Below, piece after piece: positions 16,426-24,961 of a stretch of 47,263 nucleotides of DNA. The notes under the pieces were generated by a model. It made no database searches and had not been told where the DNA came from. It worked only from the letters and a program-made list of their open reading frames with translations. The stretch comes from Candidatus Pollutiaquabacter sp. (GTDB lineage Bacteria; Bacteroidota; Bacteroidia; AKYH767-A; 2013-40CM-41-45), in NCBI GenBank assembly GCA_947465495.1, contig CANIAS010000019.1, forward strand, positions 1-47,263, given 5' to 3'. Position 1 is the stretch's first letter, and the number at the start of each line of letters is the position of its first letter. Made by a program: the position numbers and the translations under genes.

Positions 16426-17982
16426 ATGAAAAGCCACTGGTATATTTTATTTTTTATTCCGTTTATTTCGTCAGCACAAAATTGGTCGGAAAATATCGCA
16501 CCGTTGTTTTATCAGAAGTGCACACAGTGCCACCATACTGGAGGCATTGCTCCCACGTCGTATCTCGATTATCAAGATGCTGTTGCCGATGCCGCTAGCA
16601 TTCGGGTCAAGGTTCAGCAGGGTAAGATGCCTCCTTGGCCGCCAGATACAACCTACAGTCGTTTTGCTCACGAACGCACGTTGACCCAACAGCAGGTTGA
16701 TGACATCGTTGCCTGGGTGCAAAATGGTACACCTGAAGGCGATACGCTGCTGGCGCCAATTCCTCCCAGTTATCAAGGTGTTGCGGAGATTCAAAATCCA
16801 GATCTTGTACTTCAGATTCCTCCGTTTGCAGTCAATTCTACTGGCGGTGATGTATATCGTTGCTTTGCTTTACCTACCGGATTATCGGCTCAGCGTTTTA
16901 TTTCGCAGCTGGAAGCTTTGCCAGGCGACCTATCCGTCGTACACCATGTATTGGTATTTTCAGATACATCAGCGTTGCCGTTGCAATTAGATGCACAGGA
17001 TCCTGCGCCCGGATATTCGAACTTCGGAGGTACAGGTTCAAATTCATCGCAACTGATTGGTGTTTGGGCACCGGGTGGTGGCGCTTACACCTTACCGAAT
17101 GCCATGGGTATCAAATTGCCTGCAGGAGCAACCGTTGTTTTGCAAGTTCATTATCCAGGAGGGATAACCAATGTGACAGATACGACCCAAGTGCGTTTCA
17201 AGTTTAGTACTACTCCTTTCACGCGTGAGGTTTTTATTAGTTCTCCTTTAAATCATTTTCAACTTGACAATGGTCCTTTGGCTATTGCGCCCAATGCTAC
17301 ACCTACGTTTTATGCGCATTATACACTTCCCTTAAATGTTACAGCATTGGGTGTTGCGCCCCACATGCATTTACTGGGTAAGACCATTACCAGTTATGCG
17401 GTCACGCCAACGTATGATACGATTCCGATCATACACCTACCCAACTGGGATTTTCATTGGCAAGGATTATACTCTTTTCCCAGGCTTTTGAAGTTCCCTA
17501 CTGGAACTACATTGTATGCTGCTGCGTCGTATGACAACACGTTGAATAATCCCAACAATCCCAATGATCCGCCACGTTGGACCTACTTAGGTGAGCGTAC
17601 CACGGATGAGATGATGCTGGTGTATTTCGTATATACTTACTACTTACAGGGCGATGAGAATATCGTACAAGACAGTTCCTTCTTTGCGGGTTTCGAATCA
17701 TTGAATCATGAAGTTGTTCGTACCGTACAGTTGTATGATGTTTTCCCCAACCCTGTGCAAGAGCGATTTACTGTGAATTTTTTTATTCCTGAGAAAAGCG
17801 ATGTTTCGATGTCAATTATTGACATGGAAGGGCGAAAAGTCTTGGATTTATTGGATGATACATTTTTCAATGCAGGTTTCCATGCTGTTGAAGCTGACAT
17901 GGGGGAGCAGCCTAAAGGCCTTTATTTCGTTGTTTTATCCGTTGATGGGATTGTCCGACAGAAGAAGATAATTCACGCTTAG
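16426..17982 (+). CDS. Secreted cytochrome c / copper type II monooxygenase-like fusion with T9SS sorting domain
   Basis: A 518-aa exported protein. The signal peptide (1 to about 17, ending ISSAQ) is followed by a haem-c motif CTQCH (C32-H36) and a possible axial Met in GKMPPWPPD. The middle resembles copper type II, ascorbate-dependent monooxygenases (PHM/DBM fold): the paired H173-H174 (VVHHVLVF), H242 (LQVHYPGG), H313-x-H315 (APHMHLLGK) and M396/M397 (DEMMLVYF). Order and spacing (about 68, 71 and 82 residues) match the two-copper ligand set of peptidylglycine hydroxylating monooxygenase. The last ~80 residues, from VFPNPVQERF to KGLYFVV...IIHA, are a T9SS type A sorting domain. An extracellular oxidoreductase that feeds electrons through its own haem is plausible; substrate unknown. 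It is divergent from the EamA gene. Confidence 0.85.
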   Translation: MKSHWYILFFIPFISSAQNWSENIAPLFYQKCTQCHHTGGIAPTSYLDYQDAVADAASIRVKVQQGKMPPWPPDTTYSRFAHERTLTQQQVDDIVAWVQNGTPEGDTLLAPIPPSYQGVAEIQNPDLVLQIPPFAVNSTGGDVYRCFALPTGLSAQRFISQLEALPGDLSVVHHVLVFSDTSALPLQLDAQDPAPGYSNFGGTGSNSSQLIGVWAPGGGAYTLPNAMGIKLPAGATVVLQVHYPGGITNVTDTTQVRFKFSTTPFTREVFISSPLNHFQLDNGPLAIAPNATPTFYAHYTLPLNVTALGVAPHMHLLGKTITSYAVTPTYDTIPIIHLPNWDFHWQGLYSFPRLLKFPTGTTLYAAASYDNTLNNPNNPNDPPRWTYLGERTTDEMMLVYFVYTYYLQGDENIVQDSSFFAGFESLNHEVVRTVQLYDVFPNPVQERFTVNFFIPEKSDVSMSIIDMEGRKVLDLLDDTFFNAGFHAVEADMGEQPKGLYFVVLSVDGIVRQKKIIHA

Positions 17983-18076
17983 TGGTCAGATCATTCATTT
18001 GATGTATTCTTAGGTAAATCGTGTCAGTGGATGTCAATCAAGTGTTGGGACAAGTACTAATGCATGCTTATCCGAT

Positions 18077-18167
18077 TACTTTTGTGCAGCTCCAATTGTC
18101 TGATTCGCAGCAGGCATTTTGATTTTTAAGTACGAAAGACCTGTCAGCTCCAGACAGGTCTTTTTTT
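18077..18167 (+). ncRNA. Possible small RNA (promoter box to terminator)
   Basis: TACTTTTG (18077-18084) is an exact -7 box, and a strong terminator ends at 18167, with no reading frame between. A start near 18090 would give a transcript of about 77 nt. The heptamer CAGCTCC occurs near its 5' end and again at the terminator loop. No TTG at 19 nt supports the box, and the hairpin could simply end the upstream gene, so this is tentative. Confidence 0.22.
18135..18167 (+). terminator. Rho-independent terminator
   Basis: AAAGACCTGTC (18135-18145) pairs perfectly with GACAGGTCTTT (18153-18163) around a 7-nt loop, with a T run to 18167. It lies 153 bp after the haem/copper protein gene. Confidence 0.9.
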
Positions 18168-18202
18168 ATATATGCTCTCAATTGTGTCAAATAGATTTAC
18201 AA

Positions 18203-18349
18203 TTGTCAATAATTGACAAACACATTAAATACCTGAAAATTCATTAAATAATTGAAAATCAAATATATGATAGTATTTTTCACTCATATTGCGATTGTTT
18301 CAACGCTACATAATTGTCAATAATTGAATATTAATGTCATAATATGACA
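18203..18349. promoter_or_regulatory. Cluster of TGTCA-N5-TGACA palindromes (operator-like)
   Basis: In the AT-rich 267 bp before the WYL regulator lie two perfect palindromes with the same frame: TTGTCAATAATTGACAA (18203-18219) and TGTCATAATATGACA (18335-18349). A near-copy, TGTCAATAATTGAAT (18315-18329), has one intact half. Another lone half-site, TGTCAAATAG, is at 18186. The shared spacing suggests binding sites for a dimeric regulator, most simply the WYL protein acting on its own gene. Nothing else, coding or RNA, is seen here. Confidence 0.6.
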
Positions 18350-18434
18350 ATCGTGTTTGTTGAAATTAGTGTATCTGCCATGACGATGGTATTTTCGTTT
18401 TGCATTCCATTAAATTTTTTAGTGAGTACATGCT

Positions 18435-19487
18435 ATGCAAGTAGAAAGGGTATTAGCTATCATTAACCATCTGAGCCTCGGTCCGGAAACGGTCGTGTCC
18501 CTGCATCAGAAATTAAAAGCGGTTGGTTATAAGGTAAGTGCCCGGACTATCTATAGGGATTTGATGAAGTTGGAGGATACCTTCAAGATGGGGAAAATCA
18601 AGTTGCGAAGGTATACCGGCGAATTCAACAAAGCTACCTGGATCATCGTGTCTGCTGAAGGTAAATCGCATTTGCGTGACGACTTGTATCTACAGACATT
18701 TCTGACGGAGAATTTGAAACCGGAATGGTTGAAAGTACTTACGGGTAATTCAATAGAAGATGTTTTCTCCAATGGGAATTCCATTAGTGAATCGGATGCT
18801 ATAGTTATCCAGAAAAACATTTCACAATTTTCAATCATGAATTCCAATTGGGGAGAATTCATTTATAACCACGAGCATTATAATAGGTTGAAGGATATCA
18901 TTTGGGCAATTTCCAACCAACGCATCATTCATATCGCTTTTTATGATCACACGGGTATGGTTGAGCATAAATTTCGTCCATTAAAAGTGGTGTATCATCG
19001 TGGTACATTGCATTTGTTAGGTTGGATGATAAAAGGAGATCAGATTACCATTGAGGTTCAGGAGCTCGATGCGGTGCGCACTACGCGCATTACCAATGAG
19101 CGGTACCAACGTACTAACGAGGAGTCTTTGGTGCGTGCTGCATTGGTCGAGCGGTTTGGCATTCATGATTCCGTCGAGCGGGAGCGTCATACCATTCGGC
19201 TCACGATGGGAGAGGGTCCGGCGATTTTTCTACGAAACCGCCAGTGGCATCCCAGTCAGTCATTCAGAAAAGAAGGAGATTTTTGGATCATGGAATTTGA
19301 ATGCGCGATCAACATTGAGTTAATCGGATGGATTTTCAGTTGGCTCGAGCACGTAAAAGTGTTAGCTCCTGAAGTATTAGTACAAACTATTGCTGAGCGC
19401 GCGAGTTTTATGAATAAGATGTATCATGAAGGACATCTTCCCGTCGCTCCGATTAATACGGATGCCCCATTTGTAATTGGCCGGTAA
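18435..19487 (+). CDS. WYL-domain transcriptional regulator (DeoR-like HTH)
   Basis: A 350-aa protein with an N-terminal winged helix-turn-helix (residues 1-60, VERVLAIINHLSLGPETVV...VSARTIYRDLMKLE, the YafY/DeoR-type recognition helix TIYRDL). A WYL ligand-sensing domain occupies about residues 140-230 (IIHIAFYDHTGMVEHKFRPLKVVYHRGTLHLLGW), and a WCX-like C-terminal extension reaches about 320. WYL proteins sense nucleic acids or nucleotides and can repress or activate; many control DNA-damage or defence genes. No defence genes are next to it, and its target is unknown. Palindromes upstream suggest autoregulation. The ATG at 18435 begins directly with the HTH. Confidence 0.88.
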   Translation: MQVERVLAIINHLSLGPETVVSLHQKLKAVGYKVSARTIYRDLMKLEDTFKMGKIKLRRYTGEFNKATWIIVSAEGKSHLRDDLYLQTFLTENLKPEWLKVLTGNSIEDVFSNGNSISESDAIVIQKNISQFSIMNSNWGEFIYNHEHYNRLKDIIWAISNQRIIHIAFYDHTGMVEHKFRPLKVVYHRGTLHLLGWMIKGDQITIEVQELDAVRTTRITNERYQRTNEESLVRAALVERFGIHDSVERERHTIRLTMGEGPAIFLRNRQWHPSQSFRKEGDFWIMEFECAINIELIGWIFSWLEHVKVLAPEVLVQTIAERASFMNKMYHEGHLPVAPINTDAPFVIGR

Positions 19488-19564
19488 GAAACGCTACTAC
19501 TTCGAACTGTTCATCCTTGGCCAAGTAGGGAGGATTGAACGTGTTGATTTTCTGAATGATACCA

Positions 19565-19594
19565 TTGTTTTTATGGGTAGAATTGCTATTTTTG
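19565..19594 (+). promoter_or_regulatory. Consensus Bacteroidetes promoter of the three-gene exported-protein operon
   Basis: TTG (19565-19567), exactly 19 nt, then TATTTTTG (19587-19594), a full match to TTG-N19-TAnnTTTG. The transcription start would be near 19600, with a leader of about 36 nt to the ATG at 19637. This is the best promoter match in the window. Confidence 0.75.
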
Positions 19595-19636
19595 CAGCAT
19601 TGTAAATTTTTTGTTTCATCGTAGATTTTAATCATC

Positions 19637-20593
19637 ATGGTAGTTTCGTATCGCGCGTTAGCGTTGGCAGTCATTTTTCAGGTTTATTTCGTTACCATAT
19701 CCACGGCTCAGGATTCATATTGCAATGTCACGTCTAAGTCGGTAGAAGAGGTGTTGTATTCGCGGGTTGATAATCCAAGTGAATATGCTACGGACGTTAC
19801 CACGGGAGTTTCTTTCTTGCTAGCCAGTGAATGTGATTCCGCCCTGTCGTATTTCAGGTCTGCTTATCTCATCAGCCCTGCGCCAGCCTTACTCCAAGCC
19901 ATGAATGAGTTATCTGGCACCTCCGCAGTGCCTCCTGCCGCACTGATCGTGCAGGAGCCAGCTTCCAAGGAGGTTGCTGCAGCTAAAGTAACCATTGCCA
20001 AGGAGGAGCCCCCTGCTCCCATTAATCCTGTCGAAGCGCCAGTATTGGCAGAAAGTTCGACTCTTGTTGCATCTGCTGCGGTCAAGTCCTTTTCACCGGA
20101 AGATTTGGATGCATTTCAATCCAAAGGTTTGATGAAGGTGAAACGATTGACGGAGTACTTTAACATCATCGTTCAAAAAACTACACCACAGAATACAGCT
20201 CAGAATACCATTCAAAGTGCCTTGGGTCTGTTTGATAGTGAAGACCATACGGTGGAAGTCTCCAATTTGAATCGTGCCCAAAAGAACCGTTATCCAGTGC
20301 GCACCTATTTGAATCGGCTTCGCATGCTCAATTATCAGCGTGTTTCCATCGAAGCTGCCAATTTCACCTATGTCTCTACATTCCGAAAAGGTCCGGATGG
20401 TAACTACTACGGCATTGCTCGCTTTAGGCAAGCCTTTACAGGATATCGGGATGATAAACCGGTCTACTCCGATGTTACTACCAAAACGGTTGGCGTAGTG
20501 TTGAAGCCTTATCAGAAAGCAATGGAAGGCGAATCCGTGGAGAATTGGGATGTATTCCTCGGTGACATCAGTGTCGCACAGACTGAAAAATAA
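19637..20593 (+). CDS. Exported protein of unknown function (operon gene 1)
   Basis: A 318-aa protein with a signal peptide (1 to about 24, ending ISTAQ). The first mature section (about 30-90) resembles a single TPR (VSFLLASECDSALSYFRSAYLISPAPALLQAM). A low-complexity Ala/Pro/Glu/Val linker (about 90-155) follows. The folded C-terminal domain (about 165-315) starts KRLTEYFNIIVQKTTPQNTAQNTIQSALGLF and runs through an amphipathic beta section (FTYVSTFRKGPDGNYYGIARFRQAFTGY). The pattern of an N-terminal helix pair and a curved sheet resembles NTF2-like folds, but this is only by eye. The second gene starts 6 bp later. A stand-alone consensus promoter lies 43 bp upstream. Confidence 0.8.
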   Translation: MVVSYRALALAVIFQVYFVTISTAQDSYCNVTSKSVEEVLYSRVDNPSEYATDVTTGVSFLLASECDSALSYFRSAYLISPAPALLQAMNELSGTSAVPPAALIVQEPASKEVAAAKVTIAKEEPPAPINPVEAPVLAESSTLVASAAVKSFSPEDLDAFQSKGLMKVKRLTEYFNIIVQKTTPQNTAQNTIQSALGLFDSEDHTVEVSNLNRAQKNRYPVRTYLNRLRMLNYQRVSIEAANFTYVSTFRKGPDGNYYGIARFRQAFTGYRDDKPVYSDVTTKTVGVVLKPYQKAMEGESVENWDVFLGDISVAQTEK

Positions 20594-20599
20594 TCAGTC

Positions 20600-21460
20600 A
20601 TGTGCCGACAAGTCACCTTCCTGGCACTGGTGTTGTCCTTTCAATTTGTTTCGGCTCAGCAAGGATTGCCTGATAAGTTTACAGATGATTTTGCATTCTC
20701 TGTACAGACGGTTGATGATTTTTTTGACCGCTTCGATTATGAGCGAGGAACGCCCTTCTTTAATTATGTGGAGATCAATTACCCCGGGTTGTCGTTGGAT
20801 CGAAAGAAAGTGATGGTATCCCTATTTGAAGCTAGACAGACCATCTGGGAAGCGGATTTAGTGAATAGATTTCTCGCTCGGTTCGGCACCAACTATGCTC
20901 CGCGACTTCGTTTTAGCCAGAACAATTGGTATGCGATGCTCCATTGCAAAGTCATGTATCAACGTAAGCGTCGTAAACTAGATCTCATTCTCAAGGCAGA
21001 ATCGGTTATCGCTTCCTCAGGTACGATCGGTTTTAAATGGTCCTTGGTTAGTGCAAAGGCAAATTTTCTGCTACGCAACGATACGCTGGAATATCCAGAT
21101 ACATTTTTGACTCGTCCTGTAATTACCGAAGAAGGGAAATTCCTGCATCCGATGAGTCATGCCATCAATTTTATGAATATCCAGGATGTTTTTCGAAAGG
21201 GATTAACACGTAGTTATTTTGCGATGAAATCGAATTCTCAAGCCCTTGACACCTTGGAGAAATTGATCAACACGTCGCAAATTCGATTCTTGCAGGTGGA
21301 TTCTGTGAATTACCAACTTTTACAGTTGCCGGGCTGGATTGTCACCTTGGGATTCTATGATCGGGAGGACCGAAATTCTGGCTGGCTCATTCAGCAGCTC
21401 CAACCTGCCGATGAACGCATGAAACGTGAATTTCTAAAAGAGCAATTAAATATTCGATGA
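20600..21460 (+). CDS. Exported protein of unknown function (operon gene 2)
   Basis: A 286-aa protein with a signal peptide (1 to about 17, ending VSAQ). I know no named family for the conserved-looking core: FAFSVQTVDDFFDRFDYERGT near residue 35, then NYPGLSLDRKKVMVSLFEARQ, a beta section (RLRFSQNNWYAMLHCKVMYQRKRRKLDLILKAE) and GTIGFKWSLVSAKANFL. The second half (about 180-286) is mixed alpha/beta, and the C-terminus is charged (ERMKREFLKEQLNIR). It starts 6 bp after gene 1 and its stop overlaps the start of gene 3 by 4 nt (ATGA), so translation is coupled. A periplasmic partner of gene 3's TPR protein is likely by position only. Confidence 0.8.
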   Translation: MCRQVTFLALVLSFQFVSAQQGLPDKFTDDFAFSVQTVDDFFDRFDYERGTPFFNYVEINYPGLSLDRKKVMVSLFEARQTIWEADLVNRFLARFGTNYAPRLRFSQNNWYAMLHCKVMYQRKRRKLDLILKAESVIASSGTIGFKWSLVSAKANFLLRNDTLEYPDTFLTRPVITEEGKFLHPMSHAINFMNIQDVFRKGLTRSYFAMKSNSQALDTLEKLINTSQIRFLQVDSVNYQLLQLPGWIVTLGFYDREDRNSGWLIQQLQPADERMKREFLKEQLNIR

Positions 21461-24294
21461 ATAGAATTTTAACATGGAGCTTACTTTTCTGCTGTTGTGC
21501 GCTTTCGTCGCTAGCGCAACAACAGTTAAGGATCAGTGCTTATGATGATGAAAGTATAAAGGAGATTAACATTCCTGATGTCTTGAAGTCATTCGAAAAC
21601 GCGTTGAACATAATCAGCTATTCAGGATCAGAACCGCTAGATTGCAAAGTCATCAAAACAAGGATGCTGACTGACGGCGAGACACCGCGTGTTTTTTTCA
21701 ATGATAAAGTGATTCTGGAAAGCGACCTAACCTTCGACGCCTGGTCGAATGTGACCAAGGAGGATGTCAATATCCGTGAGTATTTGGATAATTTTAATTT
21801 GTTGTATCCAAAGACTCAGGATCCATCAGTTACTTTTTCAGTCATTAAGGTTTCACACCTCAAGAAGACTACTTACTTCTATTACAATGTACTTTTTGAA
21901 AGTAGATTTTCCAACCGAGACATCAACAACAATTCGTATATACCGGTACGAAGGGTGGCTGAAATTCGTCTCGTTTACGATACGGTATGGAATGCATTCA
22001 TCAATGGGGTCCGATTTCCGGATAAGAATTTTAACATCGACGACGTAAAAAATGATTTCACGTTATTTTCTGAATCAATTACTCGTTCAACCGATTATAA
22101 GTTGCAGCGTCTTGTGCAGAAAAAAGAGCAACAGCGTATCCAGCAACAAAAGATAAATCAACTCATAATTGAAGCCGATGCCTTGTTTGTTTCTCGCGAA
22201 TATCTGAAAGCCTTTGAACGCTATAAACAGGCACGTGCGATGGACCCGTTTAATGAGGATGTCAGGATTAAAATTGGAAAGTGCGAAAATGCGTTGGAGG
22301 AGGAGCGGGTTAGAAAGGTCAATCAAGAGGTGATGCAAGCTCGTATTAAGCGCATGAAGGAATTGACACTAAAGAATTTTCACGACCATGATATTGCAGC
22401 GTGCAAATTTTATTACGATTCGCTAACCATTCATTATAAGTTGACCAACGACCCCGATCTTCGCAAGATTGACAGTAAGCTTCAGTCGATTTCTCCGTTC
22501 TTGTCACGAGTTGGTTTATTAGAATCGCAGCGCGAACTGGATGCGGCATTGGAATACTCGACTAAAACCATTCGTGTCTATAAGAAGTCGGCAGGTCCAG
22601 TTGATTCATTGTTGCTATCGGAAGCGCACTATTGGAGCGGACGTGTCTTTTTCGACATTGATAGTACGAAGACAGACGAAGTTACCCAATATTTAGAGGA
22701 GGCGTTGGCCTATTCTGGTAATACGCATTTACCTGCTCGACGATTGTTGATTCGGACGAAGTTGTATAGCAAACGCGATAAGTTAGAGGCGATAGAGATG
22801 GCGACCTCAATGGTCAATCAGGACCCGGATAATTCCGATGTTCGTACATTACGCGCAACTGTTTATGCGTACTTGCATGACAACGCAAATGCGCTGAAGG
22901 ATTATCAAAGCTCCATTGATCTTGGAACTAAGGATTCAATGGTTTATATCAATAAAGCGACCATGGAGTTGTCGATGCACAAGACCATTAGTTGTGTCTT
23001 GACCAGTACAGGTGGTCTGACGGAATTTCCGTGCAATCAAACGCTTTATTATTTACGTATTCTTGCACAGGAGGAGTCTGGATTATACAGTACAGCTGGG
23101 AAGGATTTTCAGAAGGCTATACTCTGTGGGATTACCGGTGCTCAAAAAGACACGATTGAAAATCATGGAAAACGTTATTTCGAACTTGGTTTAAATTATT
23201 TTGATAAGAATCAGCCGGATAGCGCATTCTATAATTTTAGTCGTTCGTATGAGCTTTGCCAAAACCTGGATGGACTTTTTTATCGGGGCTATTCCAATTT
23301 ACGTCGAGGCAAGGTGGATCAAGCATTAGTTGACCTAAACAGAGTCATTCAGATCGATTCACTTCATTTGCATGCTTATTACATGCGTGGAATAGTAAAG
23401 GCGGCAGGCGGGAATCACGAATCTGCGATTGTGGATTACAAAAAACAAATTGAGTTATTACCCAACTATTGGAAATCGTATGCCGCATGTGGGCGCTCAG
23501 AAATTGCGTTGGGGCTTTACGAAAAAGCTTCAGAATCTTTTCAGTTGGCCAATGAACGTAAGTACACAGATTCCATAGCTTCAAAAGCCGTTTATGCCTG
23601 CGTATTGGCTGGAGAGTATTTTAAAGCAATTGCGTTGGCAGATAAGTATGAGGAAGACCATAACTCAAGGAGTGGCGAGCTTTATAAGTGCCGTGGTATA
23701 GCTGAATATAAAGCAGGTAAATTTCAAGATGCTGAGGATGATTTGATTGGCGCACTTGGTCAGGATGAAGAAGATGTAGAGGCCCATCATTACCTGGCCT
23801 TTACCTACTTGATGACAGGTGAACTCTCCAAAGCTCAAAAGTCGGCAGAGCGAGCACGTTTTCTTTGCAACGACTGCGGTGAAGGTTTGGTAGTGTCAGG
23901 AATTGCCCAAATTGCGGAGCAACACAAACAAGGGAATGATCAGGCTATCGAACAAATCACCACTGGAATTAAACGCGATACTACCTTGAATACGGGAGCC
24001 AATCTTGCTTGGATAGCATACGGCTATTTATTGAGTCAGCGAGACATCAATAAATTTTCTGCGGTTATCCAGCAAGCAAAGTCGCTGTCACCTAATGATC
24101 CTATGGTGTTATTTGTGCAATCAGCTGTCTTGGCAGAGTCGGAGAGCGATCGCCCCTTATCGTTAAAAATGTTGGACCAGGCTTGCGCCAATGGTTTCCG
24201 AAATCACTATTTGATACTTGGCGATCCTTCCCTGCAAACATGCAAGAACATGCCAGATTATAAGTCTATTTTGAAAAAGTATTTTTTTGATTGA
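21457..24294 (+). CDS. Exported large TPR-repeat protein (operon gene 3)
   Basis: A 945-aa protein with a signal peptide (1 to about 20, LLFCCCALSSLAQQ). Residues ~30-200 form a separate alpha/beta domain (VLKSFENALNIISYSGSEP...FSVIKVSHLKKTTYFYYNVLFES) whose layout recalls the domains of the two upstream proteins. A Gln/Lys-rich helix (about 215-235) leads into many tetratricopeptide repeats to the C-terminus, for example EYLKAFERYKQARAMDPFN, GKVDQALVDLNRVIQIDS and GKFQDAEDDLIGALGQ. Such TPR solenoids usually scaffold protein complexes in the periplasm. Start and stop context (4-nt overlap with gene 2) makes it the last gene of the operon. The function is unknown. Confidence 0.85.
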   Translation: MNRILTWSLLFCCCALSSLAQQQLRISAYDDESIKEINIPDVLKSFENALNIISYSGSEPLDCKVIKTRMLTDGETPRVFFNDKVILESDLTFDAWSNVTKEDVNIREYLDNFNLLYPKTQDPSVTFSVIKVSHLKKTTYFYYNVLFESRFSNRDINNNSYIPVRRVAEIRLVYDTVWNAFINGVRFPDKNFNIDDVKNDFTLFSESITRSTDYKLQRLVQKKEQQRIQQQKINQLIIEADALFVSREYLKAFERYKQARAMDPFNEDVRIKIGKCENALEEERVRKVNQEVMQARIKRMKELTLKNFHDHDIAACKFYYDSLTIHYKLTNDPDLRKIDSKLQSISPFLSRVGLLESQRELDAALEYSTKTIRVYKKSAGPVDSLLLSEAHYWSGRVFFDIDSTKTDEVTQYLEEALAYSGNTHLPARRLLIRTKLYSKRDKLEAIEMATSMVNQDPDNSDVRTLRATVYAYLHDNANALKDYQSSIDLGTKDSMVYINKATMELSMHKTISCVLTSTGGLTEFPCNQTLYYLRILAQEESGLYSTAGKDFQKAILCGITGAQKDTIENHGKRYFELGLNYFDKNQPDSAFYNFSRSYELCQNLDGLFYRGYSNLRRGKVDQALVDLNRVIQIDSLHLHAYYMRGIVKAAGGNHESAIVDYKKQIELLPNYWKSYAACGRSEIALGLYEKASESFQLANERKYTDSIASKAVYACVLAGEYFKAIALADKYEEDHNSRSGELYKCRGIAEYKAGKFQDAEDDLIGALGQDEEDVEAHHYLAFTYLMTGELSKAQKSAERARFLCNDCGEGLVVSGIAQIAEQHKQGNDQAIEQITTGIKRDTTLNTGANLAWIAYGYLLSQRDINKFSAVIQQAKSLSPNDPMVLFVQSAVLAESESDRPLSLKMLDQACANGFRNHYLILGDPSLQTCKNMPDYKSILKKYFFD

Positions 24295-24539
24295 CCCTTG
24301 GCATTGTGAAAATTAATCATTGTTGTTCACGAAGACCTACCTTGAAATAATTAACTATGCCTTGTCGGCATACTTTTCAAGATAGTAAAGATCCAACTCA
24401 ACGTGCAATGCTTTTGTAATGGCAGTCCTGTGCGAACTTCTAATCACGGTAGTGTATCAGTAACCGCTCTGCTTTATATGAATCGTCAGGACTACAACGT
24501 TATGGTTTCAGATTTTTTTGTACAGCTCATTCCGAGTAA

Positions 24540-24911
24540 TTAGTTCAGCGTATCGGATACAATGACAGTTCCATTAATCAGGCAAGTACTGGATTCAAAG
24601 GTTCGTATACCGCCGTTCAATAATATCATGCCCGTAACAGTCTGAACAATGTTTGAGGTGTTTTGTACAGCCAGTAACAAAGTGTCGCCCGCCTGGGCAT
24701 TGTAGGAATAGGCAAAGGAATCGTTTTGATGAAAGAAGTTCTGCATCACGCCGTTGGGGCCGGAGCAGGAGACAAAGCAATCGGTGCATTGAATGCGGTA
24801 GCTGACTGTTCGGGCAGTAGGTGTTGAATCATTTTGATTGTCGTCTTTCTTACACGCAAAGATGGTAACTGTAATCAGGCAAAGTGCCAGGAGGTAATTA
24901 GCTTTTTTCAT
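24540..24911 (-). CDS. Small lipoprotein of unknown function
   Basis: A 123-aa protein with a type II signal peptide and lipobox IFAC (Cys20), followed by a KKDDN stretch, so it is expected to be lipid-anchored. The mature part has a CTDC/SCS cysteine-rich hairpin (TDCFVSCSGPNG) and beta strands (SFAYSYNAQAGDTLLLAVQN, GTVIVSDTL), consistent with a small beta-sandwich. No family is recognised. It starts 50 bp downstream of the era stop on the same strand and may be co-transcribed with it. The 245 bp on its other side (24295-24539) show no gene, RNA or clear hairpin. Confidence 0.75.
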   Translation of the reverse strand: MKKANYLLALCLITVTIFACKKDDNQNDSTPTARTVSYRIQCTDCFVSCSGPNGVMQNFFHQNDSFAYSYNAQAGDTLLLAVQNTSNIVQTVTGMILLNGGIRTFESSTCLINGTVIVSDTLN

Positions 24912-24961
24912 TTTGGGCAGTTTAGTTTAATTAGTGATTATTCTTTGGATTTTTACTATTA

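Noticed and set aside
18435-19487. WYL regulator as marker of a phage-defence island
   Set aside because: Neighbouring genes are a secreted copper protein and an exported TPR operon; no nuclease, toxin, helicase or methylase genes are near.
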